From: Allocatelliglobosispora scoriae
Lineage (GTDB): Bacteria; Actinomycetota; Actinomycetes; Mycobacteriales; Micromonosporaceae
Direction: 5' to 3'
Assembly (NCBI RefSeq): GCF_014204945.1
Contig: NZ_JACHMN010000002.1
Coordinates: forward strand, 4,053,001-4,117,000
DNA length: 64,000 nt
Below are positions 52,625 through 64,000 of this stretch, piece by piece. A program made the position numbers and the translations under genes. The number at the start of each line of letters is the position of its first letter. The stretch's first letter is position 1. The notes below the pieces were generated by a model, which was not told the DNA's origin, ran no database searches, and saw only the letters and a program-made list of their open reading frames with translations.

Positions 52625-52628
<4 letters not shown>
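51525..52628 (+). CDS. thiO: Glycine oxidase ThiO, 367 aa
   Basis: FAD-dependent amine oxidase (DAO fold): VDVVVLGAGPIGLGIAWQCA at the start and the C-terminal FRPGTPSNAPYLGEL with VVAAGHYRNGIALTPIT. It oxidises glycine to dehydroglycine, the imine that ThiG uses for the thiazole ring, in aerobic organisms. GTG 51525 overlaps thiE by four bases; GTG 51540 is an alternative. thiS follows with the same overlap. Confidence 0.92.
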
Positions 52629-53655
<1,027 letters not shown>

Positions 53656-53673
53656 AGATGCAAGGGTGAGCTC

Positions 53674-55985
<2,312 letters not shown>

Positions 55986-56049
55986 TCGTCTCCACGCCGG
56001 CTCGGGCGGCGTGTTCAGCGCCACCGTGACCGAGGGGTCGAGCGGGCCC

Positions 56050-56126
56050 ATGATCGCGCTGTTTCCCGGAAGCAGTCCCTTCACCGTGCCCCGGTAGGGC
56101 TTGCTTCCGGGAAGTAGCGCGATCAT
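56050..56126. repeat. Palindromic element family 1, array copy A
   Basis: 77 bp beginning ATGATCGCGCTGTTTCCCGG and ending GAAGTAGCGCGATCAT. The ends form inverted repeats of about 22 bp, and each arm contains the inner palindrome CTTCCSGGAAG. The flanks CGGGCCC and CGCCGAGCCC are shared with copies B and C, so whole units were duplicated. Confidence 0.92.
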
Positions 56127-56178
56127 CGCCGAGCCCTGGGCCGAGCGCCCTACGCCCGACCCGTCCCTGCCCAGCGCT

Positions 56179-56200
56179 GGGTGGGGTGGGGTGGGGTGGG
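56179..56200 (+). repeat. GGGGT tract 1
   Basis: A GGGT(GGGGT)3GGG run lies between copies A and B. Five G-runs joined by single T loops make it a strong candidate for a plus-strand G-quadruplex. Confidence 0.8.
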
Positions 56201-56225
56201 CGTGCTGTAGGTGCTCGCCGGGCCC

Positions 56226-56489
<264 letters not shown>

Positions 56490-56507
56490 TAGGTGCTCGC
56501 CGGGCCA

Positions 56508-56584
56508 ATGATCGCGCTGTTTCCCGGAAGTAGCCCCTTCACCGCGCCCCGGTAGGGCTTGTTTCCCGGAAGCAGCACGATCAT
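56508..56584. repeat. Palindromic element family 1, array copy C
   Basis: 77 bp, 282 bp after copy B because of the expanded hexamer array. The right end reads AGCACGATCAT, one change from the consensus terminal repeat. Confidence 0.92.
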
Positions 56585-56687
56585 CGCCGAGCCCGGGGCC
56601 GAGCACCCCTCCCGCCCTGTCCGGGCCCCGCGCTGGGGGTTGGTGGGGCGAGGCGAGGCGAGCGCGCTGCACATCCTCGCTCCGCAC

Positions 56688-56764
56688 TTGATCGCGCTAT
56701 TTCCGGGAAAGTAGCCCTTCGTCGTGCCCTGGTAGGGCTTGCTTCCGGGAAACAGCGCGATCAT
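56688..56764. repeat. Palindromic element family 1, array copy D (diverged)
   Basis: 77 bp, 180 bp after copy C. It keeps the terminal GATCGCGCT/AGCGCGATCAT and TAGGGCTTGCTTCC, but its left arm reads TTCCGGGAAAGTAGC and several centre positions differ. The GGGGT tract before it has decayed to GGGGGTTGGTGGGG. Confidence 0.85.
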
Positions 56765-56836
56765 GGAGCGTCGGCCTGTGAAGGAGCGGCGCGAGCAGAC
56801 ACGCGTGCCGCCCGTCACACTTTTCTCGCCGAGCCC

Positions 56837-56911
56837 TTGATCGTGCTATTTCCCGGAAGCAAGGCCTTCCACGCTGCTCTGATCGGCCAGAATCACGGAA
56901 ATAACGCGATC
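56837..56911. repeat. Palindromic element family 1, array copy E (highly diverged, inverted)
   Basis: 75 bp. CTATTTCCCGGAAGCAAG and the end AACGCGATC match the family, but on the opposite strand to A-D; the centre is largely unrelated. It marks the old edge of the array. Confidence 0.65.
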
Positions 56912-57044
56912 TTGCGCCGCCGCACCGCACCGCCGCACCGCACCGCCGCACCGCCGCATAGCGCCGCCGCACCGCGACGCCGCACCGCGCCGCCGCACCG
57001 CACCGCACAGCGCCGTCGCATCGCGGCACAGCGCCGCGGCGAGG
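56912..57044. repeat. Degenerate CGCACCGC-type low-complexity DNA
   Basis: Irregular repeats of CGCCGCACCG and related words fill the stretch from copy E to the stop of the next minus-strand gene. No gene or palindrome is supported here. Confidence 0.7.
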
Positions 57045-58163
57045 TCAGGGCTTGCCGTGGCGGGGGCGGCGGGACGTCGGGGGCAGGGACTCCGTTGTGG
57101 ACTCCGTGAGTGCCGGATTCGGCAGATCGGCCGTGGGCTCGTCGCGGCGCAGGCTGCGCAGGGCGCTGTCGCGAGCGCTGCTCTCACTGGAACGGCGCTG
57201 CCGGGGCGGCATCGGACGGTCGCCGGAGGAGTCGGTCAGCCCGGAGACCCAGCCGACGTGCTCCGCGTCCCGCTCGGAGACGGGGATCTCCGCGGTGATC
57301 GTGGTCCCGTCGGGCCGGATCGGCCGGACCGGTCGCTCGGGGCGGAGTTCCGGCTCGTCGGAGCGCGACGGCCATACGCCGACGATGAGCGAACCGAGCA
57401 GCCCCGCCCCGACAGCGATCATCGCCGCGAGCCACGGCCGGTGCTGGTAGTCGCCCTGCCCGGGACCGGCGATGGCGTAGGCGAAGCCGATCAGCGCGGG
57501 CCCGACCGAGCCGCTGATCGCGACGACCGCGCGGTGGTGGTCCTGTCGGCGTGCCGTGAAGCTGGTCGCGATGCCGATCAGACCGGCGATGACGGGCAGC
57601 GCGAAGGGGACGAGGCTGTTGCCCAGCGAACCATCCGTGTGGACGACGCCGAGCTGCGGTGCCGCATCGGGTTCCAGTCCGACGGAGGCGCCGAAGAGCA
57701 GCCAGCCGACGGCGATGGTGGCGATCGTGTTCCAGCCGAAGGACCGGTGCGAGAGCACGACGATCGCGGCGAGCAGGCCGATCGCGGTGCCGACTCCCAT
57801 CGTCACGGCGGCGAGGAAGACCGGATCTCCGCTGGGGAGTTGGGCCCGCCGGGCCTGGAGCAGCGCGGGCGCGAGGGCGGCGGCGGTGCCGATCGCGGCG
57901 GCGAAGGCCGACGCGACCCGCGCACCGAGTCCGGCGCCTGGGAGGTGATGTCGGGCGGCGACGGCCCCGGCAACGGTCCCAGCGAGCACGGAGAGGCCCG
58001 CAAACCAGACGAGCCACACCAACTGCGAGCTCCACGTATCGATCGTCTCGTGGGCGTCGCTGAGGTGGACGGCTCCGGTGGCGGCGGCGAGGCCGAGCTG
58101 TGCGAGGCCGACGAGCGCGGCGAACCAGGCCGCTGTTCCGACCACACGTCCCCAGGTCTTCAT
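57045..58163 (-). CDS. Multi-pass membrane protein of unknown function, 372 aa
   Basis: About eight hydrophobic segments fill residues ~5-270, for example VVGTAAWFAALVGLAQLGLA and FLAAVTMGVGTAIGLLAAIV. The last ~95 residues are a charged cytoplasmic tail rich in Arg, Ser and Pro (SDEPELRPERPVRPIRPDG). No transporter motif is recognised. ATG 58163 has TAACCT 7 nt upstream on the minus strand, a leaderless pattern. It follows the nnaR-like gene by 55 nt and has its own apparent promoter, so it may be separate from the nitrate operon. Confidence 0.72.
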   Translation of the reverse strand: MKTWGRVVGTAAWFAALVGLAQLGLAAATGAVHLSDAHETIDTWSSQLVWLVWFAGLSVLAGTVAGAVAARHHLPGAGLGARVASAFAAAIGTAAALAPALLQARRAQLPSGDPVFLAAVTMGVGTAIGLLAAIVVLSHRSFGWNTIATIAVGWLLFGASVGLEPDAAPQLGVVHTDGSLGNSLVPFALPVIAGLIGIATSFTARRQDHHRAVVAISGSVGPALIGFAYAIAGPGQGDYQHRPWLAAMIAVGAGLLGSLIVGVWPSRSDEPELRPERPVRPIRPDGTTITAEIPVSERDAEHVGWVSGLTDSSGDRPMPPRQRRSSESSARDSALRSLRRDEPTADLPNPALTESTTESLPPTSRRPRHGKP

Positions 58164-58218
58164 GGCGGGCAGGTTATGCGCAAACGGCCTCTTTGCGCTA
58201 CCCGAGAGCACGGAGACT

Positions 58219-59304
58219 TCAATCGACGGGCAACCGGTAGCCGCGCTTGACGACGGTCTGCACGAACGCGGGACCGCCCAACCCGGCGCGGAGCCGCGCC
58301 ACGGCCATCTCGACGGCGTGCTCGTCGGCACCTCGGGGCAGCGACGGCAGCAGCGCGGCCCGGGAGAGCACCCGGCCCGCGCGGTCGGCGAGCGCCCGCA
58401 GCACCGCCATCGGGGCCGGTGCCAACGGTTTCAGCTCGCCGTCGACGACTGCGGCATGACCGCGCAGGACCACCTCGTGCCCGGCGACCTGGATGGTGAC
58501 CGCGCGCTGCGGCAGCTCCTCGGCGAGCAGCCGGACGAGGGCACCGAGCCGGGCCCGGGCCGGTGCGATCACCGGGATCTCCAGCGCCTCCAGCGGAGCC
58601 GCGGTGACGGGTCCGACGCAGGCGGCGACGACATCGCTGCGCAAAGCGGCGATCACCGAGTCGCGGGCCGGTCCGGCGGCGTCGAGCAGGGCACCGACCG
58701 CCGGTGACGAGGTGAAGGTGACCGCGTCGATGAGCCGGTTGTTGATGAGGTCGACGAGCCGGTGCAGCGGGGCGGAGTCGATCGGGGGTGCCCAGCGGTA
58801 GACGGGTACCTCGATCACCTCGGCACCGGCCGCCCGCAGCGCGGTGCAGAACTCCGGCTGCTGGTCGCCGTGGAGCTGGGCGGCGATGACCTCGCCGCCG
58901 ACACCTCGGGCCATCAGGTGGAAGAGCACCTCGTCGCAGCTCTCCGAGTCGGGCGACCACTGGTCGTGCAGCCCGGCCGCGCGGACCGCGCCCCGGGCCT
59001 TGGGTCCCCGCGTCACCAGGTACGCCTGGGAGAGCGCGCTGCGCAGCGAGTCGCCCAGCCCCCAGCCCTCGGCGGCCTCGAGCCAGCCGCGCATGCCGAT
59101 CCCGGTGTTGGCGATGACGATGTCCGGCGGGCGGGCCACGCAGCGCCGGGTGGCGTCGCGCAGTTCCGCGTCGTCGGGCAGCGGCACGATCCGCAGTGCC
59201 GGGGCGATCACGACTCGGGCGCCACGGCGTTCGAGCAGCGCGCCGAGTTCGTCGCGCCGCCGGTCGGCCGTGACGCCGATGGTGAAGCCGGACAGCTCAC
59301 TCAC
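58219..59304 (-). CDS. nnaR: NnaR-like regulator: HemD-like domain fused to OmpR-type DNA-binding domain, 361 aa
   Basis: Residues 1-255 have the uroporphyrinogen-III synthase fold (GFTIGVTADRRRDELGALL, AVTFTSSPAVGALLDAAG). Residues ~265-361 form a winged helix of the OmpR/PhoB type (LAPAPMAVLRALADRAGRVL, ending VVKRGYRLPVD). This architecture is that of NnaR, a regulator of nitrate/nitrite assimilation in streptomycetes and mycobacteria. Its position right after nirD, with a four-base overlap, supports the call. The HemD part probably senses a ligand rather than acting as the enzyme, since a HemD domain exists in the hem operon. Confidence 0.88.
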   Translation of the reverse strand: MSELSGFTIGVTADRRRDELGALLERRGARVVIAPALRIVPLPDDAELRDATRRCVARPPDIVIANTGIGMRGWLEAAEGWGLGDSLRSALSQAYLVTRGPKARGAVRAAGLHDQWSPDSESCDEVLFHLMARGVGGEVIAAQLHGDQQPEFCTALRAAGAEVIEVPVYRWAPPIDSAPLHRLVDLINNRLIDAVTFTSSPAVGALLDAAGPARDSVIAALRSDVVAACVGPVTAAPLEALEIPVIAPARARLGALVRLLAEELPQRAVTIQVAGHEVVLRGHAAVVDGELKPLAPAPMAVLRALADRAGRVLSRAALLPSLPRGADEHAVEMAVARLRAGLGGPAFVQTVVKRGYRLPVD

Positions 59305-59633
59305 GTGGTCACGCCGATCTCGACGGCACCGTCACGCAGCCGGATGGGCCATGTACGCACACTGACGCCCGGCATGTCCAGGCACTCGCCCGTACGCAGG
59401 TCGAATGCCTGCTTGTGCATGGGCGACGCGACGATCGGCGCCTCACCCCGGGACCCGACGATCCCGCGCGAGAGCACCGATGCCCCGCTGATCGGGTCCT
59501 TGTTGTCGATGGCGAACAGCGTCCCGTCGTAGGTCCGGAAGACGGCGACGGCGTCCCCCTCGACGAGGGCTGCGACACCGCGCTCCGGCTCGAGGCGCTG
59601 CTCGGGACAGACATAGATCCATGCGTTGGTCAT
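59301..59633 (-). CDS. nirD: Nitrite reductase small subunit NirD, 110 aa
   Basis: Rieske-like fold of the NirD family, which lacks the cluster ligands of true Rieske proteins. It starts MTNAWIYVCPEQRLEPERGV and includes AIDNKDPISGASVLSRGIVG and ASPMHKQAFDLRTGECLDMP. It partners NirB in NAD(P)H-dependent assimilatory nitrite reduction. The start overlaps the nirB stop by four bases, and its stop overlaps the regulator start. Confidence 0.94.
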   Translation of the reverse strand: MTNAWIYVCPEQRLEPERGVAALVEGDAVAVFRTYDGTLFAIDNKDPISGASVLSRGIVGSRGEAPIVASPMHKQAFDLRTGECLDMPGVSVRTWPIRLRDGAVEIGVTT

Positions 59634-62101
59634 GACGGCATCCCCAGGAGAATCGGCTGCTTGCGGACCGGGATGTGCTGGCCACGTTCGACCTCGAACG
59701 TGATGGAGGGGTCGGGGACCTCGGGGGCGTTGACGAAGCTGACGAAGCGGGAGCGGCGCTCGGGGTCCTCGATCGTCGCCTTCCACTCGTCCACATAGGA
59801 GCTGACGTGCTGCGCCATCGCCCGGTCGAGCTCCTCGGCGAGGCCGAGCGTGTCGTGCACGATGACGTCGCGCAGGTGCTCCAGACCGCCCTCCAGGGCT
59901 TCGAGCCAGGCGGCCGTGCGCTGGAGCCGGTCGGCGGTGCGGATGTAGTACATGAGGAAGCGGTCGATCGTCCGGACCAGGTCCTCGGTGCTGAGATCGC
60001 TCAGGAACAGGTCGGCGTGGCGCGGGCGGAAGCCGCCGTTGCCGCCGACGTAGAGATTCCAGCCCAGCTCGGTGGCGATGATGCCGAAGTCCTTGCTGCG
60101 CGCCTCGGCGCACTCGCGGGCACAGCCCGAGACCGCCGACTTCAGCTTGTGCGGCGAGCGCAGCCCGCGATAGCGCAGCTCCAGAGCGATGGCCAACCCC
60201 ACCGAGTCCTGTACGCCGTACCGGCACCACGTGTCGCCCACGCAGGACTTCACCGTGCGCAGCGCCTTGCCGTAGGCGTGCCCGGACTCGAAGCCCGCGT
60301 CGACGAGCCGCTGCCAGATCTCGGGGAGCTGCTCGACCCGGGCGCCGAAGAGGTCGATCCGCTGCCCGCCAGTGATCTTGGTGTAGAGGCCGAAGTCGCG
60401 GGCCACCTCGCCGATGACGATCAGCTTCTCCGGCGTGATCTCCCCGCCCGGGATGCGCGGCACCACCGAGTAGGTGCCGTCACGCTGGATGTTGGCGAGG
60501 AAGTGGTCGTTCGTGTCCTGCAAAGCCGCCTGCTCGCCGTCGAGCACGTAGCCGTTGGTGAGCGAGGCGAGGATCGAGGCGACGACCGGCTTGCAGACGT
60601 CGCAGCCCCGGCCCTGGCCGTGATCGGCGATGAGCTGCGAAAACGTCGTGACCCGGCGGACCCGGATCAGGTCGAAGAGCTCCTGCCGGGAGTAGGTGAA
60701 GTGCTCGCAGAGCGCCGTCGACTGCTTCACGCCGCACTCGTGCAGCAGCTGCTTGAGCGCCGGTACGCAGGAGCCGCAGGTCGTGCCGGCCCGCGTACAG
60801 GCCTTGATCGCGGGGACGTCGTCGGCACCGGCGCTGATCGCCAGTGTGATCGCGTCCTTCGTCACCGCATTGCAGGAGCAGATCTGCGCCGAGCCCGGCA
60901 GCGTCACCTTCGTGCCGTCCCCGGCCGGTGCCAGCAGCGCCAGCGGCGGTCCCGGCAGCGGTCCGCCCAGCGCCGCCCGCAGCAGCGGATAGGCGGTGGC
61001 GTCGCCGACCAGCACCCCGCCGAGCAGGGTCTTGGCGTCATCGGAGAGGAGCAGTTTGGCATAGGTGCCGTTGGCGCCGTCGTGGTAGACGACATCGAGT
61101 GGACCGTCGAGCACCCCGAAGCTCGCCACGTCGACGCCGAGCAGCTTGAGCTTGGTGGCGGTGTCGGGGACCGCCATCGAGGCGTCGCCACCGAGGAGCC
61201 GGTCGGCGACGACCTCCGCCATCGCGTAGCCCGGAGCCACCAGCCCGTAGCAGCGGCCCTGGTCGCCGTCGAGGGCGAGCGCGGCGCACTCGCCGATCGC
61301 CCAGACCGCGTCGTCGGCGGTCCGGCAGGCGGAGTCGACGAGGAAGCCGCCCCGGGGTCCGAGCTCCAACCCGCCGGTGGCGGCGAGCTCGTCGCGGGGG
61401 CGGATCCCGGCCGCGACGACCACCACGTCGACCGCGAGGGTGCCGCCGTCGGCGAAGACCATGCCGTCGACCGTGCCGTCGGCACCGGCGGTGATCGTGG
61501 CGCAGGAGCGCCCCGTGTGCACGCTGACGCCGAGCCGCTCGATGTGCTGCTTCAGCACGCCACCGCCGCCGTCGTCGACCTGCAGCGGCATCAGCCGGGG
61601 CGCGAACTCCACGACGTGCGTGGCGAGCCCGAGCAGGCGCAGCGCGTTGGCGGCCTCCAGCCCGAGCAGTCCGCCGCCGAGGACCGCGCCGACCCGCTTG
61701 CCCGAGCAGTAGGCCCGCAGCGCCGACAGGTCGTCGATGGTCCGGTAGACGAAGACGCCGGGCAGGTCGGCGCCGGTGATCGGGGGGACGAAGGGGCGGC
61801 TGCCGGTGGCGAGCACCAGGTGGTCGTACCCATAGTCGGCGGCCGGGGTCGTGACGACCCGGCGGCCGCGGTCGATGCCGAGCACCGGCTCGGCGAGGCG
61901 CAGCTGCACCGGCTCGGGGACCCCGCCCAGGTCGAGCTCCTCGCCGTCGAAGAACGACGTCAGCCGGACCCGGTCATAGGCCCGCTGGCGCTCCTCGGCG
62001 AGCACCGTGATGTGGAACTCGGATCCGGTGTCCCGGGCCGTCAGCGCCTCCGTGAAGCGCTGCGCGACCATGCCGTGCCCGACGACGACGATGCGTTTCA
62101 T
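59630..62101 (-). CDS. nirB: Nitrite reductase large subunit NirB, 823 aa
   Basis: Reduces nitrite to ammonium with NAD(P)H. The N-terminal FAD/NAD part starts MKRIVVVGHGMVAQRFTEAL. The BFD-type [2Fe-2S] part has ICSCNAVTKDAI and CTRAGTTCGSCVPAL. The C-terminal sirohaem/[4Fe-4S] site has SCVGDTWC (Cx5C) and SGCAREC (Cx3C), so all four cysteines are present. Sirohaem can derive from the cobA/hemD fusion at 24169. It overlaps the preceding flavoprotein gene by ATGA. Confidence 0.96.
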   Translation of the reverse strand: MKRIVVVGHGMVAQRFTEALTARDTGSEFHITVLAEERQRAYDRVRLTSFFDGEELDLGGVPEPVQLRLAEPVLGIDRGRRVVTTPAADYGYDHLVLATGSRPFVPPITGADLPGVFVYRTIDDLSALRAYCSGKRVGAVLGGGLLGLEAANALRLLGLATHVVEFAPRLMPLQVDDGGGGVLKQHIERLGVSVHTGRSCATITAGADGTVDGMVFADGGTLAVDVVVVAAGIRPRDELAATGGLELGPRGGFLVDSACRTADDAVWAIGECAALALDGDQGRCYGLVAPGYAMAEVVADRLLGGDASMAVPDTATKLKLLGVDVASFGVLDGPLDVVYHDGANGTYAKLLLSDDAKTLLGGVLVGDATAYPLLRAALGGPLPGPPLALLAPAGDGTKVTLPGSAQICSCNAVTKDAITLAISAGADDVPAIKACTRAGTTCGSCVPALKQLLHECGVKQSTALCEHFTYSRQELFDLIRVRRVTTFSQLIADHGQGRGCDVCKPVVASILASLTNGYVLDGEQAALQDTNDHFLANIQRDGTYSVVPRIPGGEITPEKLIVIGEVARDFGLYTKITGGQRIDLFGARVEQLPEIWQRLVDAGFESGHAYGKALRTVKSCVGDTWCRYGVQDSVGLAIALELRYRGLRSPHKLKSAVSGCARECAEARSKDFGIIATELGWNLYVGGNGGFRPRHADLFLSDLSTEDLVRTIDRFLMYYIRTADRLQRTAAWLEALEGGLEHLRDVIVHDTLGLAEELDRAMAQHVSSYVDEWKATIEDPERRSRFVSFVNAPEVPDPSITFEVERGQHIPVRKQPILLGMPS

Positions 62102-63522
62102 GAGGCGACTCCCTGAGTGGCGAGCCAGCCGAGGATGCCGCCGACCGCGTCGACGCAGCTTCCACAGCCGGTGGTTGCTCTGGTGCAGGCCGCGACGTCG
62201 GCGATGTCGTGCGCGCCCCCCTGCCAGGCGCGGATGATCGCGCCCTTGGTCACGGTGTTGCACTGGCAGACCGTGGCCGCGTCCGGCATCAGCGCCGGTG
62301 TGACGGCCTCGACCGCGTCCGAGCCGCCGAGCGTCCGGCCGAGCAGCAGCGCCCGGCGGTCGGCGGGCACCTGGGCGCCGCGGTCGAAGAGCTGGATGAC
62401 CTGCCCGACGCTCGGGTTGTCGCCGAGCAGCACCGCGCCGGTGACCCGCCCGTCGCGGATGCGCAGCCGGGCATAGGTACCCCGGCTCGGGTCGGCGAAC
62501 CGCAGGTCCTCGGTGTGCGCCGAGCAGTCGTCGCCGCTGAGCGTGCCCATCGCGGCGAGGTCGATGCCGGTCGCCTTCAGCCGGGTGATCAGCGGGGCGG
62601 CTCGATAGATCGCGTCCGGGTCGGTGCCGGTGAGGATCCGGGCCACGACGCTCGCCTGGGCCCAGGCCGGTGCGACGAGGCCGGAGAGGCCCTCGCGGTG
62701 CTGGGCGCAGTCGCCGATCGCCGAGATGTCCGGGTCGGAGGTGCGCATCCGGTCGTCGACGACGACGCCCCGGTCCACGGTGAGCCCGGCTGCTCTGGCG
62801 AGGGAGGTCTCCGGGCGTACCCCGCAGGCCAGGACGAGCAGGTCGGCGCGGAGCTCGCGCCCGTCGGTGAGGGTGAGCACCACCCCGTCGGGCGTCTGCG
62901 CGAAGCTCGCGCCCATCGCCTCCAGGTGGACCCCGATGCCGTGCCCGGCGAGGGTGGCGACGAGGACCTCACTCGCGCCGTTGTCGAGCTGGCGCTCCAT
63001 CAGGAAGCCCATCGGGTGCACCACCTCGACGGCGAGCCCTCGGGCGGCGAGCCCGCGAGCGGCCTCCAGGCCGAGCAGGCCGCCGCCGAGCACCAGGGCG
63101 CGCTCGGCGCCCTCGGCGTCGGCGAGGATGCGCCGGCAGTCGTCGAGCGTGCGGAAGACGCTGACCCGGTCCGGCAGGTCGTCGGGGTCGATGCCGGGCA
63201 GCGGCGGGATCCAGGCGTGCGATCCGGTGGCGAGCACGAGGTGGTCGTAGTCGTGCAGCTCGCCGTCGGCCGTGGTGACCGTCTTGCCGGCGGTGTCGAT
63301 GGCGGTGACCTCGGTGCCGAGCTCGGCGTCGACACCGCCGTCGGCGAGCGCGATGCCGGCCTCGGTGACCTTCCCGGCCAGCAGGGACGACAGGAGGATT
63401 CGGTTGTAGGCCTGGTGCTGCTCAGCGCCGAGCACGGTCACCTTGACGGAGCCGAGCGCGCGCAACTCCGCGGCGCATCGGGCGCCGGCCATGCCATAGC
63501 CGACGACGACGACTCTGCTCAT
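62098..63522 (-). CDS. FAD/NAD flavoprotein with C-terminal [2Fe-2S] BFD domain, probable nitrate-reductase electron-transfer subunit, 474 aa
   Basis: Resembles the first half of NirB: FAD motif VVVVGYGMAGARCAAEL, NAD motif ALVLGGGLLGLEAARGLA, and a C-terminal BFD-like cluster domain (TVCQCNTVTKGAI, CTRATTGCGSCVDAV). Placed between the nitrate reductase and nirB genes with four-base overlaps on both sides, it probably passes NADH electrons to the molybdenum subunit, like NasB/NasC-type partners (inference). ATG 63522 starts the Rossmann domain immediately. Confidence 0.85.
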   Translation of the reverse strand: MSRVVVVGYGMAGARCAAELRALGSVKVTVLGAEQHQAYNRILLSSLLAGKVTEAGIALADGGVDAELGTEVTAIDTAGKTVTTADGELHDYDHLVLATGSHAWIPPLPGIDPDDLPDRVSVFRTLDDCRRILADAEGAERALVLGGGLLGLEAARGLAARGLAVEVVHPMGFLMERQLDNGASEVLVATLAGHGIGVHLEAMGASFAQTPDGVVLTLTDGRELRADLLVLACGVRPETSLARAAGLTVDRGVVVDDRMRTSDPDISAIGDCAQHREGLSGLVAPAWAQASVVARILTGTDPDAIYRAAPLITRLKATGIDLAAMGTLSGDDCSAHTEDLRFADPSRGTYARLRIRDGRVTGAVLLGDNPSVGQVIQLFDRGAQVPADRRALLLGRTLGGSDAVEAVTPALMPDAATVCQCNTVTKGAIIRAWQGGAHDIADVAACTRATTGCGSCVDAVGGILGWLATQGVAS

Positions 63523-64000
63523 AGGTCTTCTCCTGGCTCCACCCGGACGGCGCAGACCTTGAACTCCGGCATCCGGGAGATCGGGTCCAGGGCGTCGCCG
63601 GTGAGTGAGTTGGCGCGTGCGGCGCCGGGGAAGTGAAAGGGGGTGAAGACGGTGTCCGGGCGGATGTGCTCGGTGAGCCGCGCCGGTGCGGTCATCGTGC
63701 CGCGCCGGCTGGTGACCCGGCATTCCTGGCCTGCCACGATGCCGAGGCTCGCGGCGAGATCGGGGTGCATCTCGACGAACGGCTTGCCCTGCAGACCCCT
63801 GATGCGGCGCGTCTGTGCGCCGGACTGGTACTGCGTGAGGACCCGGCCGGTGGTCAGGTAGAGGGGGTAGTCGGCATCCACGTCCTCAGCGACCGGACGG
63901 TGCTCGACCGGGACGAACCTCGCCCGCCCATCGGGCGTGGCGAACGAAACTTCGAAGAGCCGCGGCGTGCCCGCCCGGTCCACTGACGGGCAAGGCCAGA
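63519..64000 (-). CDS. nasA: Assimilatory nitrate reductase catalytic subunit, C-terminal part only
   Basis: The frame stays open to the right edge, so only the last ~160 residues are seen. GTPRLFEVSFATPDGRARFV and PLYLTTGRVLTQYQSGAQTR start the molybdopterin-dinucleotide-binding domain of the DMSO-reductase family, and FTPFHFPGAARANSLT is typical of NasA/NarB. It would reduce nitrate to nitrite for NirBD. The stop overlaps the flavoprotein ATG by four bases. Any internal start such as the GTG near 63983 is an artefact of the window edge. Confidence 0.88.
   Translation of the reverse strand, partial: WPCPSVDRAGTPRLFEVSFATPDGRARFVPVEHRPVAEDVDADYPLYLTTGRVLTQYQSGAQTRRIRGLQGKPFVEMHPDLAASLGIVAGQECRVTSRRGTMTAPARLTEHIRPDTVFTPFHFPGAARANSLTGDALDPISRMPEFKVCAVRVEPGEDL

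Noticed and set aside
62098-63723. 541-residue version of the flavoprotein with an N-terminal extension
   Set aside because: The extension is the out-of-frame shadow of the nitrate reductase C-terminus. ATG 63522 starts exactly at the FAD-binding strand and overlaps the nasA stop as ATGA.

Overview
The window is high-GC DNA packed with genes on both strands and reads as the chromosome of a filamentous actinobacterium, most likely of the Micromonosporaceae (inference). Support comes from an ECF sigma factor of the BldN type next to an RsbN-like (DUF5667) partner, the tiny ribosomal protein bS22, a DUF3117 protein, FmdB and PaaX-type regulators, and many starts with a TANNNT box 6-8 nt before the start codon, as in leaderless actinobacterial genes. 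I saw no rRNA, tRNA, CRISPR, transposase, integrase or phage gene.

Layout. 1-4381: envelope-sugar genes (truncated membrane-anchored EEP phosphodiesterase, epimerase, UbiA-family transferase, GT4 glycosyltransferase). 4389-11050: CGNR regulator, proline dehydrogenase, membrane-anchored gluzincin, MacAB-like exporter. 11202-26779: a block matching the order around Mycobacterium tuberculosis Rv0500A-Rv0512 and the Streptomyces rex-hem region: HTH, bS22, epimerase, acyltransferase, HAD phosphatase, RsbN/BldN, FadD, glutaredoxin, HAD, then rex-hemA-hemC-cobA/hemD-hemB behind a Rex operator. 26880-32724: FmdB, double-GNAT protein, lytic transglycosylase, cyclase/NB-ARC protein, secreted phospholipase A2. 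32860-37651: KorAB, an orphan NuoA, DivIVA and SRPBCC proteins. 37730-41995: enoyl-CoA hydratase with PaaX, DUF3117, leucyl aminopeptidase, O-methyltransferase. 42189-48215: a block matching Rv1223-Rv1232c (HtrA, TatB, Mrp, DUF1003, CBS/MgtE-N), but without sigE-rseA, then PhzF. 48349-50823: ABC-F ATPase and an XRE regulator. 50838-55985: TPP riboswitch and thiE-thiO-thiS-thiG-thiD-thiC. 55986-57044: a repeat array. 57045-64000: membrane protein, then a translationally coupled nitrate/nitrite assimilation operon (nasA-flavoprotein-nirB-nirD-nnaR) running off the right edge.

The most unusual content is non-coding. Several unrelated families of long palindromes sit just downstream of stop codons. 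Every convergent gene pair that has intergenic room carries at least one. The largest is a 77-bp palindromic element in a decaying tandem array at 56050-56911, interleaved with 23 perfect copies of GAGCCC (G3N3 on the minus strand) and GGGGT tracts. A sixth, inverted copy lies at 13715-13795. Clear regulatory sites include a Rex operator overlapping its promoter, a TPP riboswitch, a PaaX-type dyad, a hairpin holding the Shine-Dalgarno of the O-methyltransferase, and a cluster of DnaA-box-like 9-mers at 50072-50285.
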